Assembly: GCA_948567375.1 (NCBI GenBank)
Contig: OX419755.1
Location: forward strand, 58,539,945-58,603,944
Source of the DNA: Lunularia cruciata
Lineage: Eukaryota > Streptophyta > Marchantiopsida > Lunulariales > Lunulariaceae
Direction: 5' to 3'
Length of the DNA: 64,000 nt
Shown here: in pieces, positions 24,770-33,800 of the stretch
Position numbering within the stretch: the first letter of the stretch is position 1
Layout: every line of letters starts with the position of its first letter
Program-made: the position numbers and the translations under genes
Notes under the pieces: model-generated
Seen by the model: the letters and a program-made list of their open reading frames with translations, nothing else
Told to the model about the DNA's origin: nothing
Databases searched by the model: none

Positions 24770-25735
24770 GGGGATATGTCTATTGGAGTTGTTTGGTGGG
24801 ATTAGCACCGGACTAACTGTGGTATTACAAGCGGGTACACGAGTACAAAGGTACTTGTATGTAGAGAGAGATGAGACTGCTAGGCGAGTCTCTCTACATC
24901 ATGTGGCACACTTGGCCTATCGATATCCAAAGTAATTATCAATGCCAATAGTCAGAGGTTACCAGAAGGCCCTACCAGTAGACATTTCCTTATTTGAGGT
25001 GCATGATCTAGAGAGATATGGACCTATTCACTTGGTGATTTTTGGATGGCCATGCCAAGGACATACACATGCTGGCCGATGTTTGGGTCTTCAAGATCCT
25101 TGTTCTAGTGTGTTTTGGAAGATGTTACGGATACTACAACATCTCTAGATTTTTTAGTCCGTTCTTCCAGCTTACTTTTTGGAGAACATTCCTTTGATGG
25201 GTGATTCTTGTACTAGAGTGATGGTGAGTACACATCAAGTCCATTCTTGGATGGGACCTACTGTATTGTTAGATGCAGCCAAAGTGGGATCATGGGCTCA
25301 TTGTCTTTGTCTTTGGTGGATGAACCTCTTACCCAAAGAGGTTTTACAACGTGTTTATGATTGGATTCAATGACTTGACCACATCCTTGTTGGTGATATC
25401 TTGGATGTTGGGTGTCAATCTCAGATAGTGGTAATGGTTGATAGGTCACCTATGGCAATGGTGAACCTAGTTGGACAGCCTAGAGCCGCATTTCCCACAC
25501 TCATGAGTTTCCTAGGCTCTCATGCTTTTGGAGAGGGAGAACCTAGACTTGTTTGGGACTCACAATTATAGTAGTTGGTGGAGCCCAATGCTGATGAGAG
25601 AGAGCGGATGATGGGTTTTTGCACCAACATTACCACTATTCCAGCATTATCAAAGGCATCCAGGCGTTAGGTGTTAGGTCAAGCTATGGACCTGAATTGT
25701 TTTTGACCTGGATTGTGAGCCTTGGCTTGGCAGAG
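24770..25735 (+). pseudogene. C5-cytosine methyltransferase, DNMT3-like
   Basis: Conserved methyltransferase blocks occur in the right order. Motif I: CLLELFGGISTGL followed by RVQRYLYVERDETA (compare LFDGIATG and the E-containing next block of DNMT3). Motif IV: RYGPIHLVIFGWPCQG, with the catalytic Cys codon at 25053-25055. Then AGRCLGLQDP..SVFWKMLRIL. Motif VI: FLENIP (ENV type) at about 25182. Then LLDAAKVGS.AH..LWWMN, the counterpart of IDAKEVSAAHRAR..WGN. The C-terminal EPNADERERMMGF (25581-25619) and VLGQAMDLN match the ..MERVFGF and LLGRSWSVP blocks. No bacterial-type target domain or CMT chromodomain is seen. The product would methylate cytosine in DNA using SAM. Three or more stops break it. 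Its place between protease and RT is the same in element 1. Confidence 0.85.
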
Positions 25736-25744
25736 TAGCGTAGG

Positions 25745-26059
25745 ATGCGCTTGATAGGCATCACCACTCAGACACTTGTGAGTCTTGTGCCTATCAAGAC
25801 GATCCATGCATATGCTGGGGGCGATGGACCGAGTGGGCATGGTATTCTTGGGACACAACCAGTAGCTACTAGGGAGAGTGGTCCACTTGGAGTCCATCTA
25901 GGTGAGCATGGACTACTTGGATTACACCCTTGGTCCACTTGGGATGCAACTAAAGGACGTGTGGAGCTGGCAGCCAGAGTGGAGGGAGTTTTTCACACAG
26001 AGGTTGGGACCTCTAGTGGTTGGGGGCATGACACTTTCGCTCCCAAGGGCCCAGTGTAG
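25745..26059 (+). pseudogene. Gly/Leu-rich linker after methyltransferase
   Basis: An open frame of 104 codons contains short degenerate repeats of the type GHGILGTQP, GPLGVHLG, HGLLGLHPW. The same repeats occur in element 1 (17662-18030, minus). It may be a flexible spacer between methyltransferase and reverse transcriptase. No family recognised. Confidence 0.5.
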
Positions 26060-26628
26060 CAGCTAGTCAGTACGTCTTCCACTCTTACGACATTTATAGA
26101 GGATACTTGGGAACAAGATCTTGGACCCAAGCTTACTACAGAGGAAAGACAAAGGTTTGGAGGTTCTTAAGGAGCCATACGAGTTGTTTTGCCTTTAGTA
26201 TGAAGGATTTGGGTGCTCTGAAGGGACTTTGTATACGGATTGAACTGACTAACAATACACCAGTTTTCTGACGTCCTTATTGATATAGTGAGATGGAGAG
26301 GACATTGATTCAGAGTCAGAGTAGTGACCTTTTTTGAGGCTGGTTTGGTGGAGATTTCACATAAAGAGTATGCATCAGCAAAAATGATGCCAACCAAGAA
26401 GGATATGCATGGCAACTACACAAATAGGTGGATGTGTGGAAATTACCATCATATCAACCAATAGACCAAGGCTGATTGGTATGCCATACCTACATCGGAG
26501 GAAATTTTTGATGCAATTGGGCATGCAAAGGTGTTCAATACTTTGCATCTTCAAGCAGGATATCATAAGTTGCTAATCAAGGAGGAGGATAAGTCCAAGA
26601 CAACATTTTGGGCTATTGATCCTCACGG

Positions 26629-29538
26629 TGTCATGGGGTTTGTCTAGTCTCAAGAGTGAGTCGGGCTCCTGGCTGCTTGTCCCTAGATTTCACAATTTGT
26701 AATGGCTTGAGTGGCATGCATGGAATCTAATAGATGGGACAGTGAACTTTCAGTGACTACCAAACCTAAATGCACCCAAGTTTCCCCTCTGATTTCGCAA
26801 TATTCCTTCCAAAAGAACCAATCAAATTCTGGTCAGTTCTATTTGGCTTTGATTCCCCAATATTCTTCCCAAAAGAACCAATAGAATTTTTGGACAGTTC
26901 TATTTGGGTCTGTGATAAGCTTTTGCCGGGCTGTGTATCAAGTATGCTTACCCTTGTAGTTGGAGCCCTTAGAACAAAACTGCTGATGGTGTAGCTGCTA
27001 TATTGCTAACTTGCTTGACTGTGCCCATCTAGTCATGTCCAATCATTTGTGATGGTGACGGTTGTAAGAATAAAGAGCTAGAGAATTGCACATGCATATT
27101 TATTACTCTTTGGAGTGTCTGATGGCTGCTTTTCTACACTAGCTTTATCTAAAGAAGAGGGATGCATTGTTTTAAACCCACCAGGTAACTCACCAACCAG
27201 TACTTGATTCAGTAAGGGTCTTGTTATTCTCCAACACCTTCCCAACATTAACTAACTTCATATCATTTAATGTTTTGGACCATTTTCCTTCTCTAAGTGC
27301 CATTGAACGAGAATGCTCTCTTTCAGAATGGAGATGGTGGTGGCGGGGCATATTTGTTAGGACCTAGATCTGTGCCATCATATAGATGAAACTCAAGCTT
27401 CAATAAATCCTTCATGAACTTTGAGACCAGATCCAGATCACAATTTCATCTCTTTGAACTCTCATACTGTCTGGCACCTAATCTTGGCATTGCATTTCCA
27501 ATTTCCACAAAAAAACCATTGTTGCAAAAGTAATTCCTTGTCCCAACTCTCAGATGGAAAACTAAACATGGATTTGTAACAAAGCAGATCAGGCCAAGCC
27601 GAAACTAATGCAAAAACTTGACAAAATTCATTTGACAGCTACCTTCATCATATAAGTCAGTCCACCAAGCAGAACACAAATCATCATGTGCTCCTTCAAA
27701 CCCAACACAATTCAACATTAGATCACTTTGCAATAACCAAGATACAAGAAGATGAGCAAGAAATTGTATGAGGAGAAGACTGTCATTGTAGCACAACCGC
27801 AATAGACTGCTCGTGCAAGGAGAACTGGCCTGTTTCAATTCTTCTCTGCCCTTCCTATTTCATCCTTCAATTGCTCACTGTCACACACACTCTTCTTTGA
27901 TCCTTCTTTTTTCCTTTCTCTGCCCCTCTTGTTTCTTCATTTGATCCTATTTGATAAAACCTCTATCTTCATGTTCTGTCCAAACTCTCTGCCCTTTTGA
28001 TTTCTTCCTTTCTTTTGATCCTTCACTAAAAACCTTCCCTTTTGAAACTTGAACTCCTTGTTTCCTTCATTAGTTCCACCTCCCAAAATCCTGGCTGCTT
28101 TCTGCCAAATTCCCAAAACCCTCCTTGAGATCCTCATGTCTTTCCCGAAAAGTCCCCTTTGACCTTCAACCCTTTTAACTCAAAATAAAACTTTTCATTA
28201 CTCTTCGTTCCAAAAACTCCCTTTGACCATCTTCTGTCTTCTTGAAACCCTACTCTTCCTTCCTAAAATCCCAGCTGCTTTCTGCCAAATTCCCAAAACC
28301 TTCCTTGAGATCTTGTTGTCTTTCCCAAAAAGTCCCCTTTGACCTTCAACCCTTTTAAATCAAAATAAAACTTTTCAATACTCTTCGTCCTTCTAGAAAC
28401 CTCCTTTTGACCATCTTTTGTGTTCTCAAAACCTTGCTCTTCCTTCCCGAAATCCTGGCTGCTTCTGCAAAATTCACAAAACCCTCCTTGAGATCCTCCT
28501 ATCTTTCCCAAAATCCTAGCTGCTTTTTGCCAAATTCCCAAAACCCTCCTTGAGATCTTGTTGTCTTTCCAAAAAAGTCCCCTTCAACCTTCAACCCTTT
28601 TAACTCAAAATAAAACTTTTCAATACTCTCCGTCCTTCCAAAAAACCCCTTTGACCACCTTCTGTCTTCTCAAAACCCTGCTCTTCCTTCTCGAAACCTT
28701 GCTCTTCATTCTCAAAATCCTGGCTGCTTTTTGCCAAATTCCCAAAACCCTCCTTGAGATCCTACTATCTTTCCTGAAATCCTAGCTGTTTTTTGCCAAA
28801 TTCCCAAAACCTTCCTTGAGATCCTCCTTGTCTTTCCCAAAAATTCCCCTTCGACCTTCAACCCTTTTAGCTCAAACTAAAACTTTTCAATACTCTCTCT
28901 CTCTCACCTTCACGGTCCAGTTCAAGGGAAACCCTCCTAATCTCTTTCTTTCTTCATTCCATGTGCTCCTGTCATGACCAGCCAGCAAAACAAAATTTCT
29001 CCCTCTCACCTTCACAGTCCAGTTCCAACCCTCTAAAATCTCTTTCTCTCTTCATTCCATATGCACATGTCACCACTTGTTCTGACCAAAACTCTAAAAA
29101 TCTCCCTTTCCACTTCTTGTCCACCTCTCCAGACCAAAACTAAAAAATCTCCCTTTTCACTTCTTGTCCTCTTGTCCCTTCCTCAAAACAACCACTCTCA
29201 AAACCATTTTCTCTTTCTTTTCTTCATTACACATCATTAAAAATGCTCATAGATCATTTGATCAAAGCCTCAAATATAACTTCCGAGACCTTTAGGCTCA
29301 AGAAGAAAAATGCACCAACTAAAATAGTCTCACACATATTATCCATTCAAATGACACTCAAAGCATATTTGCAAGATTCCAATACCATTAACAAGCCATG
29401 ATTGGCGTATCATAAAATTAAGCTCCAAGTGTTGTGTAACACAAAAAAAACTCTTGAGCTTAGGTATCACAAAGGAAAAATCTAGAGCTCACCAAATGGC
29501 ACCAACTCTCTATGAATCATTTTCCCGACAACAACAAT
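26629..29538. mobile_element. 2.9-kb foreign insert in element 2 RT
   Basis: Comparison with the uninterrupted RT of element 1 shows that 26629-29538 is additional. It begins TGTCATGGGG and ends TTCCCGACA, which could be TG...CA termini, but no target duplication or long terminal repeat is evident. The left part holds a two-copy tandem repeat (units from about 26784 and 26849). The middle has minus-strand frames (for example 27605-27838) that look weakly coding but match nothing I know. The right third is a C/T-rich minisatellite. Confidence 0.6.
28060..28900. repeat. Pyrimidine-rich minisatellite
   Basis: The core GCTGCTTT(C/T)TGCCAAATTCCC recurs at about 28093, 28273, 28457, 28520, 28724 and 28788 (two copies altered). 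Spacing alternates between about 63 bp and 180-204 bp, so there is a higher-order repeat made by nested duplication. A second repeat with CACCTTCAC(G/A)GTCCAGTTC occurs at about 28909 and 29007. Confidence 0.75.
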
Positions 29539-29900
29539 AAAGATGTGTTCTATTAGTAGAAGTTCTCACCATTTGGGTCAAAGAATGCTACTATTGAGTT
29601 CTAGAGGGTCATGGATAGGATCCTAGCTGGATTGGATGTTGCTTGGTGCTATATTGATGACATTTTGGTCTCTAGCACTACCGTGGAGGAGCATGAGAGA
29701 TAGTTGTTGGAGGTGTTTGAGAGGTTCAAATCTCATGGACTCAAATTACATCCTGGGAAGTGTAGGTTCTTCCATGAACAGGTTGAGTATTTGGGTCACA
29801 CTATCTACCCTCGAGAACTTGGTGTTCAGCAGACCAAGGTGGAGGCTATTGCTTGTATTCCTTGGCCTACAGATGTGAGCAAAGTGCGAGCAATCCTTGG

Positions 29901-30440
29901 GTTGGCAAACTTCTATCGCCGCTATGTTAGAGAATTTAGTGCCATTGCCAAGGCCTTGACAAAGCTGACCAAGCTTACACAAGAGTGGTGTTGGGGAGAT
30001 GAGCAGGAGAGAGCTTTTGTAGAGCTCAAGGAGAGGTTGACATCTGCTCCTATTTTGAGAAGACCAATCAAAAGATGGCCATTTTAGGTTCATACTGATT
30101 GGATTATGTTGGAGCTTAGAGCGGTGCTCACCCAACATGATGATGAGGGGAAGGAGTTTGTGGTGGCTTATGCTAGTTGCTCCAACAATTTAGTGGAAGC
30201 GAGAGTGCTTGGAAGCGGTTTAGGTAGTAGCACATTTCTGATGTTACTTATTTGGTAACCCCTTCACTCTCATCACTGATCATCAGCCATTGGAGTGGTT
30301 GATGGAGTCCGACAAGCTTTCAAGGAAGCTTGCATGATGGGCTCTAATTTTAAAGGAGTATGATTTCATGGTTGTGCACAGACCTAGAGTGGTGAGCTAT
30401 GATGTAGATGGGTTGAGTAAAAACCCATGTCCCAGCCAGC
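29901..30440 (+). pseudogene. RNase H of element 2
   Basis: After the RT connection domain (ERAFVELKERLTSAPILRRPI) the RNase H block begins at HTDW (30091-30102, first catalytic Asp). It continues TQHDDEGKEFVVAYAS and, after a frameshift, ITDHQPLEWLMESDK in another frame. The end has VVHRPRVVSYDVDGLS. Frameshifts and a stop right before HTDW inactivate it. Confidence 0.75.
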
Positions 30441-30779
30441 AAGATCAGACCGGAGCACGTTGGCATGGTGAGACAAATGAGGAGATGGTGCTAGGTTGGC
30501 ATGCATTGGCCATTTTGTGTATAATTTCAAAGGCTTTGGTGGTATCTCTCTCAACACATACAAGAGGAGTTATTGAGGTCATAGATCCAAAGAGTGAAGA
30601 TATTGGTACAGTTCAGCGAGACATTCATGATGATGTCTTAGTGATGGACTATCTTTGCACTAGTGTTGTGGGTGGTATAGTTGGGGCCAAGGAGAGAGAC
30701 CATGTTCTTTAGCAAACCAAACGGTTCAAATTTGGAGGGTAGACACCTTTTGCATGTATGGGAAGATGGTAGAGTGCGA

Positions 30780-31500
30780 GTAGTACTACTTCCATCTCAG
30801 AGACCACAGTTGGTCCGTCATGCTTATGAGGAGCTAGGACATTTTGGAGTAAAGCATACATATAGCTTACTCTAGAGTCATCATTGGTGGCGCGGTATGC
30901 AAACCAAGGTACAATAGTTTGTTGCCAGATGTGTGGTTTGTGACCAAGTTAGAGCATCATTCAATGCTCCTACACCACAATTATACCCATTACCTATCAC
31001 GGGATTGGGTTATTGTTGGAGTTTGGACTTTGCTGGACCTTTACCATTGACTGTGAGACATCATCGGTATGTTTTGGTGATGGTGGAGCACTTCTTCAAG
31101 TGGATTGAGTTGGTGGCACTTCTTGACAAGTCTAGTGAAGGGACAACTTACTTGTTCCTGGATCAAGTTCTTAGTCATTTTGGTGCACTAGTTGAGGTTT
31201 TGACTAATTAGGGTACAAAGTTCTTGGGGAAGTTTTAGGTCTTGTGTGACAAGGCTTTGATTGATCATTGTATTACATCTTGAGATCACCCTAAGGCAGA
31301 TGGCTTAGCAGAGAGAGTGGTTCATATGGTGAAGAGAAGATTACGAAAGTATGGTTTGCAGAGAGGCCACTTGGGAGATTGGGATCTCCAATTACCGTGG
31401 TTGGCCATGGGCTATCAATTCAGCCGACAAGCCTCCTTAGCATCCTTCTCTCCTTACTTCCTACTCTATGGACGAGATCCAAATTAACCTGCAGCCATTC
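30780..31500 (+). pseudogene. Integrase of element 2
   Basis: An HHCC zinc region (HAYEELGHFGVKHTYSLL ... CVVCDQ) is followed by the core: LPITGLGYCWSLDFAGPLPL (first Asp at 31026-31028), VLTN then a stop where the family has VLTDQG (second Asp changed to Asn, 31206-31208), and the third block with Glu at 31311-31313 (DGLAERVVHMVKRRL in another frame). This is a DDE integrase of Ty3/gypsy type, not a tyrosine recombinase. It is inactive. Confidence 0.8.
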
Positions 31501-31659
31501 ATTAAAATGCTAATGTAGTTTTGGACTTGGATGACCATAATGTATGGATGAGCACATGTTCTCAATGGGCAGAGATCTTTTGAAGAGTGATGCGGATGGC
31601 CTTTGAGAACGTGGTGATTGCTCAGCATAGAATACTTTACGCTATGCTACCATTTGAGG

Positions 31660-32070
31660 AGGAGGTTATAGACCCTTGATCCGTTGATTTCATCCAGGAG
31701 ACTATGTATATCTACAACAGATAGCACCGATGACACTTGATGTTTTGACAGGCCGCACTATCTTGAGAATGCGTGAGGTTTTGCCATCTAGAGTCCTTGT
31801 GTTAAAAGGACATGATGGTGTTGTTTGGAAGGATCATGTGCACAATTATGCGCCATGCCACCTCCCAGACATTGATGGTACTATGGACCCAAGCTTGGCA
31901 CTTGTACGTGCAAGCTTGAGGTGTATGTTATGTGGCTCTTTTGGTGGAGCTACTACTATGTTAGTGTGTGATAGTTGTTCAAGAGGATGGCATATGGTAT
32001 GTATGACTCCTCCTCTCACAATGGTTCCTTAGAGACAGTGGTTATGTCCTAGATGTACTTGACCTATAGC
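31660..32070 (+). pseudogene. Integrase C-terminus with PHD finger
   Basis: The frame 31730-32032 encodes LTGRTILRMREVLPSRVLVL and VVWKDHVHNYAPCHLPD, a C-terminal module after the integrase core, then a PHD finger. In this frame ligands are C65, C68, C80, C83, H88, C91; after one TAG codon come C106 and C109. This gives C-x2-C-x11-C-x2-C-x4-H-x2-C-x14-C-x2-C, identical to the finger of element 1 (13784-13924). The family therefore encodes the finger as the end of Pol. Chromatin targeting is inferred from the PHD family. Confidence 0.8.
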
Positions 32071-32219
32071 TAGTCCATTCTTTATATGGTATAGATTGCA
32101 ACAAATGACTAACGATGGGGTTCCATAGCACTCGGCCTCTTGATCTTTGCCCATCATAGGGTATACCATATACTTGGAGTAGATGGCTATTTGGAGTTAG
32201 AGGGACCTAACCGCTAGCT

Positions 32220-32226
32220 GGGGGGG
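32220..32226 (+). promoter_or_regulatory. Polypurine tract of element 2
   Basis: Seven G residues followed by TGAT immediately precede segment B1. This is the expected plus-strand primer site and marks B1 as the start of the copied 3' repeat. Confidence 0.65.
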
Positions 32227-32230
32227 TGAT

Positions 32231-33641
32231 TGTGGCACTTTAAAGCCTATGTATGACTTATATGTGAGTTGTGCTTCTATAGTGTATGATGTTGATAGTG
32301 ATGTATGTTGTGTAGTGATGTATATACGCACAACAACGGTCACACTATTTGTAGTGTCGCATCTAGATTGCTCGGACATTGGAGTTGCAATGATAGTAGT
32401 TAGAATTATTTCAGTAATTTCTCAAAGACTACTTTCCGACGGTCAGATTTTGTGTTCAGGTTACTGACTTCACGGTGGGGCCCACCATCACTTTGCACCA
32501 TTTGCACCATCAAGTGTGCTGTCAATGGGACCATTAGGGTTTCAGACCTTGCTCAAGTCCAAGAGTATACTTTTGAAGTGCAACTCCAGAGAGCTCACTT
32601 CTTTGATGTTGAGCCTTCGAGTTCCTGGCTATGGAGGACAGAGGCCAGTGAGCGTCACCTGGATTCTCTTAGCTAGAGTGGGTGTGGCTTAACTATAATC
32701 AGTGCCCAGTTTTTGGCAATTTATAGAGTGACAGATCAAGTATTGATCTGAGTTGAGTGGATTCAAGAGTTGTAAACAATTGTGGCACTTTAGAGCCTAT
32801 GTATGACTTATGTGCAAGTTGTTGCTTCTATAGTATATGTGTAATACCAAGGGTTAGCCATATGATCTAGATGTGAAATTTGGTTCGGTAACATCTAGAA
32901 TGATGTTATACATGATGGTCAAAATAGATCAGATAGAAGTATCACCAAAAGAGTACTTCTACTAATAGGGCAGAAACCGAAATAGACTTGAGAACCTTAG
33001 AACCAATAGCTAGACATATGATTTAAAGGTGAGAATTGGTTTGGTAACATCTGGAAGGATGTTACACATGATGGACTAAACAGATCAGAAAGAGGTATCA
33101 CCAAAAGGGGACTTCTACTAATAGAGTAGGAACCAAAATATGCCTGAAATCTTTCTGAATATGTAGGCAATTTCGGAGGCCTAAACGGATGAATTAGGCC
33201 TCGAAAATGTGCAGATTCCCCCCCCCCCAGTGGAGGAAAGGCTGGCCTTCCCTCCCCCCTGGTTTGTCTCGTCGAGAGCTTTCCAACGGTACCTTACTCA
33301 TGTGATTCTGAGATTCCTATAGGAAGATTCCCTAAAAGATTCCCCCTGGTCAAAGCTTGTTTGACCAACCAGATAGGACCTAGACCAGACAGGTCACCCA
33401 TCCAAGTCAGTAATCCAAGGGTGGAGCTTGCTGACATGTCACCTATCTATGTCCCTAATCCTATGGTGGAGCTTCCTTGGAGGAGATCCTCTTGGTCTAT
33501 ATAATAAAGAGAAGGTGCTCCCTTGGGGCATCAAATGTTTGAGTGTGCAATCTGTGTTTTCTCTCTTCTCTTGTCCTCGGAGTATTACAATATGATGTTG
33601 ACATCAATGTATGTTGTGTAGCGATGTATATATGCATGACA
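32231..33641 (+). repeat. Element 2 3' terminal block (B1-A2-B2)
   Basis: B1 is 32231-32349 (starts TGTGGCACTTTAAAG). A2 is 32350-32778 (TGTAGTGTCGCATC to GTAAACA), the counterpart of A1. B2 starts at 32781 (TGTGGCACTTTAGAG) and ends CATGACA at 33641, where element 1 resumes. B2 is interrupted by a solo LTR; without it B2 is 106 bp. B1 extends about 14 bp past the point where B2 ends. Confidence 0.8.
32840..33589 (+). mobile_element. Solo LTR, copy 4 (750 bp) in B2
   Basis: It starts TGTAATACC and ends GTATTACA with a perfect 5-bp duplication ATATG (32835-32839 and 33590-33594). It is very similar to copy 1 (4406-5146), including the doubled 5' unit (second unit from about 32998) and the TATA-like box at 33498-33506. 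The B2 sequence reads through once the insert is removed. Confidence 0.9.
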
Positions 33642-33800
33642 TAAGTGTTTAGATCTAAAATGGACACCTCTTCATATTGGTCTTCCATAACTAGATTCAA
33701 AACTATAGCCTTCCCTAACATAAAGAGCTATGCACTAGAGTCTAATAAGACCCTTTATGGTGTATAGACCTTCCTTGAAAGTTCCACCAAAAAGAAAATC
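33642..33800 (-). pseudogene. Protease 5' part of element 1
   Basis: The minus strand matches 24010-24150 of element 2 (GGAAGGTCTATACACCA ... CATTTTAGATC). It ends at 33642 where element 2 stops and continues at 20220 on the other side. Confidence 0.7.

Larger units (their letters stand above)
26170..29900 (+). pseudogene. Reverse transcriptase of element 2, split by insert
   Basis: The N-terminal half (26170-26628) reads in shifting frames as a Ty3/gypsy RT: MCGNYHHINRQTKADWYAMP, EEIFDAIGHAKVFNTLHLQAGYH and FWAIDPHG. A 2.9-kb insert follows (26629-29538). The second half resumes with FSPFGSKNATIEF, RVMDRILAGLDVAWCYIDDILVS (catalytic YIDD at 29650-29661) and the frame 29704-30087 with GLKLHPGKCRFFHEQVEYLGH. 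Several stops. Element 1 gives the uninterrupted version of the split site. Confidence 0.8.
20221..33641 (+). mobile_element. Ty3/gypsy element 2 with DNMT3-like and PHD domains
   Basis: Plus-strand retrotransposon nested in element 1. Order: repeat A1 (20221-20647), leader, gag with two zinc knuckles, protease, DNMT3-like methyltransferase, RT, RNase H, integrase, C-terminal PHD finger, polypurine tract, then B1-A2-B2 (32231-33641). Termini are TGTAGTG and CATGACA. Flanks are both protease of element 1, with an overlap of about 5-7 bp that is too diverged to call a clean duplication. Two later insertions lie within: a 2.9-kb sequence in RT (26629-29538) and a solo LTR in B2 (32840-33589). 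Net length is about 9.8 kb. Each domain has in-frame stops and frameshifts, many of them CG-to-TG/CA type, so it is inactive. Confidence 0.85.

Noticed and set aside
28060..28900. Possible CRISPR-like regularly spaced repeats
   Set aside because: Spacing alternates between 63 and about 200 bp, the spacers are themselves repeated, and the host is a plant nucleus. It is a minisatellite.
32231..32778. Ordinary 548-bp 3' LTR (B plus A) with a matching 5' LTR
   Set aside because: The polypurine tract supports this reading at the 3' end, but neither copy has B before A at the 5' end, and B2 lies inside the inserted unit in both. Kept as the alternative to be tested.
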